A DNA stretch of 64,000 nucleotides, from contig BTPP01000005.1 in the NCBI GenBank assembly GCA_037102815.1, positions 372,001 to 436,000 on the forward strand, written 5' to 3'. Each line of letters begins with the position of its first letter. The stretch's first letter is position 1. Shown here piece after piece: positions 25,042-36,120 of the stretch. The DNA is from Neurospora intermedia (taxonomy: Eukaryota; Ascomycota; Sordariomycetes; Sordariales; Sordariaceae). The translations under genes and the position numbers were made by a program. The notes below the pieces were generated by a model, which ran no database searches, was not told the DNA's origin, and saw nothing but the letters and a program-made list of their open reading frames with translations.

Positions 25042-25786
25042 TTACAGGCCATTCCTCGCCGGGGTCTTGATCATGAGTGGCACCTCAACATCCGTTTCTG
25101 TCCCCAACACCTCCTTGCTATGAACCACGCTCGCCTTCTCCTTCGGCACCCTCACAAAGCCCATCTTCTTGTACAACCCCTCCGCAGACGCTGACGACTC
25201 CAAGTAAATGGGCAAATTGCTATCATTGCTCAAGTTGACAAGCTGCTTGACAATCATTGCTCCCGCACCACGGCCCTGATGCTTGGGATCTACCGCAATG
25301 GCGTGGACATCTGTCATGTCATATCCCATTAGTTCGGCTCACCTTTCCACACTCTTCCTTTCCAGACCCAAGCAAGAACTTACAGATATACGCCCCACTA
25401 CCCATGATCTTCTCCCTCGCCTCACAAAGTGGTCCCAGGATCTTGTCCGCCCTCTCCCGCTGCTCGCCCGCCAGCCAGGGGATCCCGGGGTAGGCCCGCT
25501 CCTCTTTCGTCTTTTTGGGGTTGATAAACACGTCACAGAGCGCCATGCCGACGATTTCGCCGGTGGCTACGTCGACGCACTTCCATGTGTACTGCGACTC
25601 GGCCTTATGCAGCCATGCTAGCGTCCCTTCGGTGTGCGCCTTGCGGAACTCGGCGGAGGTGTAGCCTCCCGGAAATAGAATCTCGAGGATCTTGCGCCCG
25701 TCGGGGTCGGCGGTGAAAGCGGAAAAGTAGGTGTCGTAGAGGGGCTTGATGTCGGGGATGAGGGCGGGGAGGACGGCGAAGGGCAT
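25042..25786 (-). CDS. GNAT-family N-acetyltransferase
   Basis: Exons are 25384-25786 and 25042-25310 on the minus strand (223 aa). The phase-1 intron rejoins the two halves of a GNAT fold. The acetyl-CoA-binding motif A reads VDPKHQGRGAG (about residues 141-151), with the Q/R-x-x-G-x-G/A core intact. The C-terminal YKKMGFVRV segment is the usual beta-strand end of the fold. The protein is cytosolic, with no signal peptide. It lies between the ABC transporter and the NPS6-type synthetase, with SRE motifs on both sides. A role in acetylating a siderophore precursor or product is possible, since coprogen carries an N2-acetyl group. It is not the much larger SidF-type hydroxyornithine transacylase. 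The alternative is a general small-molecule acetyltransferase that happens to sit here. Confidence 0.9.
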
Positions 25787-26646
25787 TTTGGGTGGTACGG
25801 TTTGGTGATACTGGTACTAATACTAATGTCTGTCGGATATCGGCGGCTACTAGACGTATAGTATTACTGGTTGCAAGTACAGTTTGTCCGTTGGTATGGG
25901 GTTCGTGATGTTGTGATCGAATTCAGTTTGGGCGTGATGGAGTTTTCGATACACATGTCACATGAAACTTGGTTCACTGGGGGAAAATGGCACATTCATC
26001 ATGGCTAGAGATAGACTATACTGATATCACCGTGATTGGGATCGCCAACTGTGTCAATTCAGCAGCCATGTTAGCCTTACCATTCAACCACACAACAAAC
26101 GCTGACGCGCGTCGCCATTCGCCAACAATGGATAGATTCAATGCATCTTCATGCGCGCTACAATCCGCATTCGCAATAAGAAAACAATGGAGGCAATAGC
26201 GAAGATCAATGGTGGAGGATCTGGAATTGGAACGAGTCAATGGCGTCGTTTGGATGGGACGCTGGCGCGAACGGTCCCCGCCTATCCTCCGCTTTTCGGC
26301 GGCCCGCTTTTTGTTGGTGGTGGTGATGATGATGCCGTGGTACCGGCGCAAATTCGATGAGATGAGATGCTGTATGGGCAGGCACTCGATCAACACACTC
26401 AACTTACCATACACTGAAACCAGGACACGTTCGACATATGTACTCAATGGAGAACAACAACAAACATCACAAAGGTCGATGGCGGTTCATTGCTTGGTGG
26501 AAATCGCCTACACGGAAGAATCCAAGGCCGAGAAGACGAACACGACTTGAGGAAAAAAAAAAAAAAAAACTGGGAAGCAGCCCCTGGAAAGAAGCGAATG
26601 AAGAATCTCCACTTGGGTGAGCTTGCACTGTCCTGTCCCATTAAAG

Positions 26647-26655
26647 TTATCAGAT
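26647..26655 (-). promoter_or_regulatory. ATCTGATAA motif (SRE/SreA type)
   Basis: The plus strand reads TTATCAGAT. It lies about 0.86 kb upstream of the GNAT start and 1.16 kb upstream of the NPS6 start, between the two divergent genes. Confidence 0.6.
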
Positions 26656-27155
26656 CCGATGATCCGTTGTTTTCCTTCTCTTCACGAGCCTCCGTTTTGC
26701 GGTTCCATTGTTTACCCCACCATGGCAACGCAAACGGACTCCACACCCGAGGGACGGTGGAGAGGAACCGGCCGGAAGGGTCAGGACAGGGGACCGACCA
26801 AAATTTTCTCACTTTTTCCAGCACTTCAACCCCTTCCTCGGATGAATGACTTCAACGCCAGAAACCGTGTCCATTGACCAGTTGTGTGAGGTCGGATCCG
26901 AGAACACTGGGCAGAGTTGCTCGAGTTGACGGTAATCACTCATTCTTTGGTGATGTCACGAGTGTGGTATCACCAACTCTTTCAAAGGCGAGTTCCTTCA
27001 TTTTGAAGAACAGAAAGGAAGAAAAAAAGATGAATGTGTCACACCAAAATCTGCATGCCTCTTCTTTCCCAACCGAGGATGGTTCCCCCCGAAGAGGTCC
27101 CACGTTCCGTCCCCGCCACGTTCAATCTCAACGTCTCACAGTCCCGGATCAAATC

Positions 27156-27164
27156 TTATCAGAT
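27156..27164 (-). promoter_or_regulatory. ATCTGATAA motif (SRE/SreA type)
   Basis: The plus strand reads TTATCAGAT, about 0.65 kb upstream of the NPS6 start codon. It is the closest exact match to that gene. Confidence 0.65.
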
Positions 27165-27818
27165 GGTGATGATCAAGGATGAAACGCGCGCGTGTGAACA
27201 GCCCGCACAGCACCACGCGCGGATGAAGAGGGAACCCTGTCGTCGAACCTTACGACTCCCACCACCACTTCCGATACGCGGTGCTATCCTGAGCCGAGTG
27301 GGGTGAGTCTAGCCAGATGCTTTCGACCTTCCTTCGTTCCGTTCCCTGTGATAGCCACGCGCGTGTAGCCTTGTCACAGGACCATGCCATGGCCCAGTCA
27401 CGTTCAGCCATGGCGGTTTTCTTTAGTGAAAAGAGCCTCACCAACAGCTTCATCATCGTCTTCTGTTCTTGAGTGAGAATAAACAACTGTGAATACAGAC
27501 ATACGGCAGGGCGGGAATAGACTCATACACAACCCTTTCCCATCCGCGTCCTTGCTTCCTACCAACGGACCCTCCACCACGTCCTGTCCTCATCTCGCCC
27601 GCTTATCTACCCCATATTGTGTAATTCTGTCCATTCTTTCATCACTCAAGTCGATCATCGACGTCACCGTATCTTCCATCCTATCTTACCCGTCCATCGA
27701 CGTATCGCAACGACACGCACAAGAGCGGCAGTGATACGCCTCTCTTTCCAACATACCCACCGAGTACCATAATCCAGTACTCCCAAAAAGGAACCAGTAA
27801 CACACCATCACCATCACC

Positions 27819-30800
27819 ATGCAGCAAGTCGTACAAGGAGCCCTCTCTTTCCTCGGCCTCAATGGCCAGAGCAGCAACACCACCAGTCACCTCTTCGACA
27901 CACTAGGTCTGGAGACAATATCCAGGCCACTATCCCTACCAACACAAAACGGCGTCTCTTTACTAGACGCCTCCCTCCTAGCATGGCTATTGCTTCTCCA
28001 GAGAGAGCGAGGAGAAGATGATCGGGTAGAAAACTTCAACTGGGGACGGAGAGCTGCTGATGGGGCGGAAACGTCGTCACAGTTCTCTGTCAAGGGAGTG
28101 CTGGGTTCTGAAGGACTGGACCAGACGGCGAGTGTGAAGAATGTACTTGAGGCGCTGAAGAAGGTTACCGGGCAAGAGATGACAGAGGAGAACAGGACAT
28201 TGTTCTTTAACGATGGGAAGGAGGCACCGGAGAAGATCAAGGAAGAGGGATATGAGACTGCCCAGCGGCCGGTATGTTCTCACACCTCCCGAGTTTGAGT
28301 TGCCGTGACTAACATGATCATCAGAACTGGAGATTCCAACTCGAGCTCCTCCCCTCAGAAGACGCCGAGCAACATGACTTCACCGTCCAAGCCTACTGGT
28401 TCAAGAACGTTCCCGACGCTCTCACCAGCTCCCAAGTCACCATCCGCCTGAACGCCTTCACCGAGCTTCTCGGCCTCATCCTCTCCTCTCCTGAGACAAC
28501 CCCCATCTCCTCCCTCCTTGCCCCTCTCCCGGGCGACCTCAATCAGATCTGGGCCTTCAACGCCGTCGTCCCTCCCTTGATCGATCGCACTATGCAGGAC
28601 ATCATCTCCGAGCAAGCCGCCGCCAACCCCTCCAAGCCGGCCGTCTCCTCCTGGGACGGCGAGTTCACCTACGCCGAGGTGGAATTGAAGTCCGACCTTT
28701 TGGCTCGCCACTTGGTCTCCCGCGGCGTCAAGCTCGGCGGCGTGGTCCCGCTCATGTTTGAGAAATCCCGCTGGACCATCGTCGCCCTGCTGGCCGTAAT
28801 GAAAGCCGGCTCGGCATTTGCTCTCACTGATCCCACCTCGCAGCCTGAAGGTCGTTTGCGAGTGATGGTCGAGCAGACCGGTGGTGACATCATCGTCGCT
28901 TCTGCTTCCCAGACTGAACTCGCCGAGGTCTGTCTCCCCTCTTCATCTGGAGGAAGCAAAGGACAGGTTATCACCGTCTCTGATGAGCTATTCACCACCC
29001 TCTCTCAAACCCCCGAGCTTACCTCGGTGACACTGCCCGTGATCCCCACGGAAACAACTCCTCTCTACATTCAATTCACCTCCGGCTCCACCGGCAAGCC
29101 AAAAGGCGTCGTCATCTCCCACGCCAACTACACCTCCGGCGCCCTGCCTCGCGCCGAAGCAGTCGGTTACAAGTCTTCTTCCCGCTGCTTCGAGTTCGCT
29201 TCCTACGCTTTTGATGTCTCCATCGATTGCATGCTCTGCACCCTCGCTGTCGGCGGAACGATTTGCATCCCTTCCGACGCTGATCGCATGAACGATCTTG
29301 GGGGCGCCATTCTCAAGAGCGGAGCGAACATGGCGCACATGACTCCTTCTGTTGCTCGAGTGCTTGATCCCGAGGTTATCAAGGGTCTTGATGTCCTAGG
29401 ACTGGGCGGTGAAGCAGTCTCTGCCGCGGATGCAGCTGCTTGGTCGCGCGGAAAGACATCGGTGATTGTCGCTTATGGACCGAGCGAATGCACGGTGGGA
29501 TGTACCGTCAACAACGTCTTTGCGCAGGACGAAGAGGCCAAGAAGAAGGGGTTCACCACCGGAAACATCGGTACCGGCGTTGGCGGATGCGGATGGGTCG
29601 TTGATCCCAACGATCATGACCGTCTCGTGCCTGTGGGAGCGGTGGGTGAATTGCTCATGGAGGGCCCGGTCGTGGGACTTGGGTATCTCGGTGAAGAGGA
29701 AAAGACCAAAGAGGTGTTCATCGAAGATCCCAAGTGGCTCGTTGCTGGCCATGGCGATGCTCACCCGGGAAGAAAAGGAAGGCTGTACAAGACTGGTGAT
29801 TTGGTCCGGTACGATGCCGATGGTTCGGGGGCTTTTGTCTTTGTTGGACGTAAGGATGCGCAGGTCAAGCTGAGAGGCCAGAGAGTGGAGTTGGTTGAGA
29901 TTGAACACCATTTGCGCGCCAAGTTGCCGAGTGGTGTGAAGATTGCTGCTGAGGTGATCAAGCCTAGTGGTGGTGATCCTACGCTGGTTGCTTTCCTGGC
30001 GGAGACTAGCTCGACGGGTATCTCGGCCAAGGACGCCTTGCAGAGTGTTGTTGATGGTGAGGTTAGCTTCTCTCCTGAGCTGCAGGCTGCGCTGGATGGG
30101 ATTGAGGAGGTGCTGGGCGTTGATTTGCCTAGGTACATGGTTCCTAATGCCTACATCCCCCTTCGTGAGATGCCCTCGCTGGTGTCGGGCAAGATTGATC
30201 GCAAGACTCTGAGGGCTATGGGAGCTGCGATGACAAGGGAGCAAGTCTCTGGTAGCGCGAAGAGAGCCAGACAGGGTGGTGAGGGCGGTGCTCCTACTAC
30301 CGAGATGGAGATTGCTCTTCACAAGGTCTGGAAGCAGCTGCTTGGTACCGAGCAGGAGATTGCCGCTGGCGATAGCTTCTTTGCTGTTGGCGGTGACTCT
30401 CTCAGGGCCATGAGGCTCATTGCTGCTGCCAGAGCAGAGGGCGTCAAGCTCACTGTTGCTGATGTCTTCCGGTATCCCGTCCTCAGGGACATGGCTGTCG
30501 TCGCCACCAAGGTTGACACCCAGGACGCGGATGGCAAGGATAACAACGAGGTTGCTCCCTTCTCTCTGCTTGAAAGCGACTGGGCTGTTGAAGACGTCAA
30601 GGCCGAGGCCAGCAAGCACTGCAATATCGACAAAGATGCCGTCGAGGATGTCTACCCCTGTACTCCCCTCCAAGAAGCCCTCATGGCTTTGTCCGCCAAG
30701 GTCAAGGAAGCCTACGTTGCCCAGCGTGTGCTCAAGATGGCAGGCCAAGCCGCCGCCGACAAGCTCAAGGCCGCCTTTGAAGCCATTAACGCCGACTGCG

Positions 30801-33800
30801 CCATCCTCCGCACCCGCATCATCCACTCCCCGCGTGGCCTGATGCAAATCGTCGTCAAGGGGCCTCTGCACTGGCACTCCGCCCCGACCCTCGCCGAGTA
30901 CCTTGAAACTGACCGCAACGAGGAAATGGACCTCGGCAAGCCTCTCGTGCGCTACGGCCTCATCCAGGACGGCGACGCCTACCACTTTGTCCTGACCATG
31001 CACCATGCTTTGTATGACGGCTGGTCCATGCCCCTCGTCGTCGACCGCGTCAACCAGGCCTACCAAGGTCTCGTCCCGCGCCAACCCGCCGCGGAGTTCA
31101 AGCACTTCATCAACTACCTCAACAACACCCTCGACCGCACCGCCTGCGACGCCTACTGGAAGGACCAACTCGCCGGCACCACGGGTGTGCAATTCCCCGC
31201 CTTGCCATTCGAGGGGTACCAAACCCGCGCCGACTCCCTCTGGGAGCTCTACGTCTCTTTGGACGGGCGCAAACCCCCTTCTTCGCCCAACACAACCATC
31301 ACCCTCGCCACCATCGTGCGCGCTGCCTGGGCCCTGGTAGCCAGCCAGTACACAGCCGGCAACAACGACATTGTCTTCGGCGAGACGTTGACGGGCCGTA
31401 ACGCACCCATTGTCGGCGCAGATGAGATCGAAGGCCCCATGATCACCACTGTCCCTGTGCGCGTGTGCATTGATCGCGAGCAAACTGTCGCCGAGTACTT
31501 GCAGCAGGTAGCTGAGCAAATGATCACGCAAATCCCCTACGAACACGCAGGTCTGCAGCATATTCGTCGTTTGTCCGACGACGCGCTGCAAGCGTGCGAG
31601 TTGAGGACTGGTCTCGTCTTGCATCCCGCTGCGGGCGAGGTGGGCGTTACTGAGACGACTCCTGCGAATGGTCTGGTTCCTGCGGGCGATAGCGAGGCGG
31701 CACAGGAGGCGTTGAAGTTTAATACGTATGCGTTGATGCTGGTTTGCTCGTTGGAGGCCGATGGGTTCTTGGTCATGGCGTCGTTTGATAGCAAGACGGT
31801 GGAGATGGATGTGGTCAAGAAGGCGTTGGATCAGTTGCAGGTGGTGGTGAGGCAGTTGTGTGAAGAGGGTAGCGGGGAGAAGAAGGTGGGACAGCTTGAG
31901 TGTCTGACGGAGAAGGATCAGGAGGAGGTGAAGAAGTTGGCGGGAGTCAAGAACCTCACTGCTGAGTCTGATCCTTTTGTCGGGGGTCTCAATGAGGAGG
32001 ATGTGGAAAGGGTGTGGATTGTTGATGCTGCTGATACTGGCAGGCTGGTCCCCGTTGGTGCGGCGGGCGAGTTGATTGTTGAGACCAGCAAGGAACTTCC
32101 TGCGCCTGTTACTCTGCTCGTTGAGACTCCGGCCTGGTACGAGGGAAGCAAGAAGCTGTACAAGACTGGCCAGCTCGCCAAGTTCAAGGTCAATGGCGAG
32201 TCTGCCTCCATTTGCATCCTCAAGGCTACCGAGCCCAAGACTGAAGTGGCCAAGAAGAAGAATGCTTCCTCTGTTGCTCCCTCCGCTGTTGCTGCTACCT
32301 CAGCCAAGCAAAAGACATTGCGCAAGATTTGGGCCAAGCTCCTCAAGGTTAAGGAGGATAGCATCTACCTCGGCGATAGCTTCTTCAACCGCGGCGGTGA
32401 CTCCATTACTGCCATGAAGTTGGTGTCGGAGGCACGCCAGCAGCGTCTCAAGATTAGCGTTGCGCAGGTATTCGCCAACCGCACGCTCTTCGATATGGCC
32501 AATGTCATGCAAACCACCGGTGCCGTGGTTGACGCCGCGGAGAAGGTTGAGACCGAGTACAAGCCTTTCTCTCTCCTCGAGGAGAACAACAAGGCCAGCA
32601 TCATGGATGTCGTCAAGAACAGTCTGACCGACAAGTCGTGGACCATCGCCGACATCCTCCCCACCCGTCCCCTGCAGGAAATCGCCGTCCGCGGTACCGT
32701 TGAGCTCCCCCGTTTCTCTCTCCGCTACGAGCTGATGCACTTCAATGGCCAGGTCGACAAAGCCGCCCTCTTCCGCGCGTGCCACGAAGTCGTCGCACGC
32801 AACGAAATCCTGCGCACCGTCTTCGTCCGCGACGCTTCCAACACCTGCTACGGCGTCGTCATCGACAACCTCATTACCTCCATCGTCGAGTACGAGATCG
32901 ACGACCACGCCAACGTCAAGGACTTTGCCGCCCAAGTGTGCCGCCTCGACTCGCAAACCCGCATGCCATACGGTTCCTCCTTTGTGAAATGGTTCTTCAT
33001 CACCAACGGCACTTCCCAATGCTCCCTCGCCTTCCGGCTCTCACACGCCCAATACGACGAGATCTGCCTCCCCATCATGCTCCACCAGTTCCACCAGCTG
33101 TACCTAAATTCCCCCGAATCCTCCATCCCGCCTTCCTACCCCTTCTCCCACTTCGTCGCACACACCCTCCGCGACTCCATCCCCGCCGCCATTCCCTACT
33201 GGTGCAACCTCCTCTCCGGCTCCTCAGGTATCACCAAATTCCGCCCCTCCACCCCAATTACATCCCGCAAGCACTTCGCCATCCACCGCTCCGTCGACAT
33301 CTCCTCCCGCTCCCGCGACGTCACCATCGCGACCCTTCCCTCCGCCGCCTGGGCTTTGGCTCTCGCTCGCCACGTGGGTAGTCAAGACGTCCTCTTCGGC
33401 GAAGTCTCCTCCGGCCGTAGCGTCGACGTCCCAGGCATACAGGACACCAACGCCGTCACCGGTCCGACATGGCAATACGTCCCTGCCCGAATCCAATTCA
33501 ACCACCCATCTAAACCTCTTCGTACAGGCCACGATTTGCTAGTGGAGATGCAGACGCAGCACATGGCTTCTTCAGCGTATGATTGTATGGGATTGGAGGA
33601 GATCGTCAAGTCGTGTACGGATTGGGAACTGGAAAAGGATATGTGGTTTGATACCGTGGTGCATCAGGATGTGGCGCATGTGGAGAAGTTGGAGTTTTCT
33701 CTCTCGGTTTCTGTTTCTGGGGATGGGGGAGAAAAGGATAAGGGGGAAAGGGGGGCGAAAGCGGAGTTTGAGACAATGTATTGCTACGAGGAGCCGTTGA

Positions 33801-33979
33801 GGGAGTGGAAGGTGCAGGCTTTTAGGGATGAGAAGGGCGAGGAGATGGTGTTGGAGATTGTCACGATGGAGTGTTGGAGGGAGGAGGCGGAGGTGGTGCT
33901 GGGAGAGGTTTGTGAGGCTTTGAAGCAGTTGGTGGAGAGGCCTTGGGAGGAGTTGGATGTTGCGAGGTTAGAGGAGTAG
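27819..33979 (+). CDS. nps6: NPS6-type nonribosomal peptide synthetase for extracellular siderophore
   Basis: Exons are 27819-28271 and 28325-33979 (2035 aa). Domain order is N-terminal region, A, T, C, degenerate A, T, C, which is the signature layout of NPS6/SidD enzymes. In the first A domain I see the A3 core FTSGSTGKPKG (about residue 400), YGPSECTVGC, and the A8 core YKTGDLVRYD. T1 is GDSFFAVGGDSLRAM (about 832). C1 has HHALYDG (about 1043). The second A domain is a relic that keeps only a YKTGQLAKF-like stretch and lacks A3. T2 is GDSFFNRGGDSITAM (about 1500). The terminal C domain reads SHAQYDE instead of HHxxxDG. The family links hydroxamate-bearing ornithine units; in Neurospora the expected product is coprogen-type. 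The start ATG sits in a CATCACC-rich context, and the 5' exon is joined in phase 0. SRE motifs upstream suggest iron repression. Confidence 0.95.
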
Positions 33980-34752
33980 GTTTGAGCTCGCTAAGCGGTG
34001 ACAGAGCGTCGTTGTGGTTTCAATGGGGGTTAGTGTACAAGGGTGATTTTGTTCGCTTGTTGATTATCTTGGTTGTCTGTCCTGTTTGGTTCTGTATTCG
34101 TATTCGTTGACTAACCGTTCTGGATCTATAGTTTTCTGGCTGTTCGTGTACATATTTTTGTTCTTTTGCTGGCTCAATGCTGAAAACTATTCCCATCACA
34201 CGTCTGTAGACACCTGAGAAACCTATTTCCAACCTTGTGATCAGTTTCAAGTCGAACAACTCAGTCGCCATCCCAATTACTGGTCGCACTAACAGCCTAC
34301 CTCGGTGTGCAGACAAGCAATCTGTTAGTGTCACCAGCGTACTGACTGACCCCTTTGGTTGCCGGCACATGACATTCTCGTGAAAGGCAAACGAACCATT
34401 TCCGACTTTCGGGAGAGATATATACACCCCCCGCCATGAGTGGCCAATGGTTTTTAAACACTCGAGTTGTATGAGCCGCAAAACGTTCCGCATGTGTTTC
34501 TGCCCGTGTTGCCCGTCATAGCTGTCAAAGACACATGATCCTGTTTGGGATTCGGCAATTTCTACTTGAACGGGATGCCGTGTTTCTTCTTCCAGTCTTT
34601 ATTAAACAATGAGGGCAATGTCAAAACGCCCCATATAAAAGTCATTATTTCCCTGTCAAAGGCCAGTAGTTTCTCTCCCTTAACTGAAGACCTCCAACTC
34701 TTGTCTCGCAGTCTCGCTTCCTATCATATTCCATTGAAACCATTCAGTGATC
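33980..34752. other. Intergenic, no gene seen
   Basis: 3' flank of the NPS6 gene and promoter of the secreted Cys-rich gene. No supported coding region and no exact SRE motif. Confidence 0.5.
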
Positions 34753-35471
34753 ATGTCCTCCCTCAAATCCCTCATTTCCCTCGGTCTCTTTTTCTTTATC
34801 CAATACCATACTACCCTCGCCCTTGCCCTACCCACTACTGCCACAACCACCACAACCACCAACGACGACATCCTCACCCCCAGCTTAAACACCCCCAACG
34901 ACCCAAACATGAACTTCAACCCCACCCACCCCATCCTCAATCCCACCCACAAACCCAAATCCAGCGTAACCGACCTCATCACCACCAACAACCTCCTTGA
35001 CAACGTGACACTCATCTGCCCTTCCCCCCGCGCTCCTCAGTTCGGATCCACCTCCGGTGCATGGAAAGTTCTCAACCGTCTCAAGACACTGGAAAACGGT
35101 CCTCCTCTCCCTGACGTTGAAGTTGAGCATGCGGATGGGTGGTGGTGTAGACGGATGGGATGTGAGGAGGGGTTGGGTGTGTTTTGGTGTGTTGGGGATG
35201 TGAGTTTCCTTTTCTCTCTCTTTTTTTTTCTTCTTCTTCTTCTTCTTCTTCTTTTTTTCTCTCTCTTTTTCTCTCTCTTTTTCTCTCTCTTTTTCTCTCT
35301 CTTTTTCTCTCTCTTTTTCTCTCTCTTTTTCTCTCTGTTTTTCTCTCTCTTTTTCTCTCTTCCTTTTCCCCATGCTTTTTTTTTTGCTTTGTTTTCACCT
35401 CTCCTTCCAGGGTTCTGTACGTGAATATAGTAAAAAGAAAAAAGGGAAAAGAAAAAAAACACACCCAAAAA

Positions 35472-35504
<33 letters not shown>

Positions 35505-35992
35505 AAAAACAGACTGATGGCTAACGAACTGTGTTTGACAGGTGGCATGGACCTACCAAAACGCGCCTACGTACAAGATGCTAGCCGAGCAGGCGCAGAT
35601 GGTGCTTGATCTGGAGAAATGCAGGACGACGGACGCGACAAACACGAGGCCTTTGGTTGCTGGGGAGGCGGTCTATGGGGATCATGATGCGTGGAGTGTG
35701 GTTTTGAAGGGGGTGGATTGTAAGGTAGGGCAGGAGTGAGGGGGGTAGGACTAGACTTGTCACTTTGGGAGAGTCCTTTGGGGGTTGGAGTGTCCTTAAA
35801 CATGGTGATGGGCATGTGACGAAATGATGTTAGTCTGTTAGCTTGCTTTAGTCCAACAGTTTCTTGTTTGTTTCTCAGCACCAGAACTGCGACTTGTTCA
35901 AGGTCAGAAAGGGGGATATCGCTGCGATATGTAGAGACGGGTCATGCGGTGATATTTCACCTATCCACCCCATAGAACTCTCTCCCACCTGA
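34753..35992 (+). CDS. Secreted Cys-rich protein of unknown function
   Basis: Exons are 34753-35199, 35542-35724 and 35879-35992 (247 aa), all junctions phase 0. Signal peptide MSSLKSLISLGLFFFIQY..., then a Thr/Asn/Pro-rich low-complexity stretch to about residue 80. A compact domain follows with nine cysteines (ICPSP, WWCRRMGC, VFWCVGD, LEKC, VDCKHQNC, ICRDGSC). No GPI signal or membrane helix is seen, so the product should be secreted. The two downstream exons are convincing because both start in phase and add paired cysteines. I do not recognise the family; the pattern suggests a small disulfide-rich extracellular protein. The first intron is unusual (separate entry). Confidence 0.78.
35200..35541 (+). 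repeat. Intron with pyrimidine 12-mer tandem repeat and poly-A tract
   Basis: The 342-base first intron of the secreted Cys-rich gene. From about 35261 to 35360 it is a run of a 12-base unit, TTTTTCTCTCTC, in about eight near-perfect copies, preceded by TTC repeats. At 35468-35512 it turns into long A runs. T-rich and A-rich arms on one transcript could pair, and the tract is expected to be length-variable. Large Lys/Arg/Glu or Phe/Leu/Ser open frames over this stretch are artefacts of the repeat. Confidence 0.85.
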
Positions 35993-36120
35993 ACAAACAA
36001 CAAAAAATCATCCTTCCATAAATTCCAGGACCAAAGAACCAAAACCTCGCATTTCATTAAGTTTCATACAGAACTGAACTCCGTCCGTCCTCATATAAAA
36101 TCCCCAACAACCTCCCTATC

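Larger units (their letters stand above)
25787..27818. other. Divergent promoter region of the GNAT and NPS6 genes
   Basis: Two kilobases between divergently transcribed genes, with two ATCWGATAA motifs (separate entries) and a short poly-A tract near 26553-26569. The open frames here are short and show no domains. No further gene is supported. Confidence 0.5.

Noticed and set aside
29396-31624. Minus-strand open frame of 742 codons
   Set aside because: Antisense to the NPS6 A-T-C region, with no motif. The plus strand carries all NRPS core motifs.
34885-35609. Lys/Arg/Glu-rich and Phe/Leu/Ser-rich open frames
   Set aside because: Translations of the simple repeat inside an intron.
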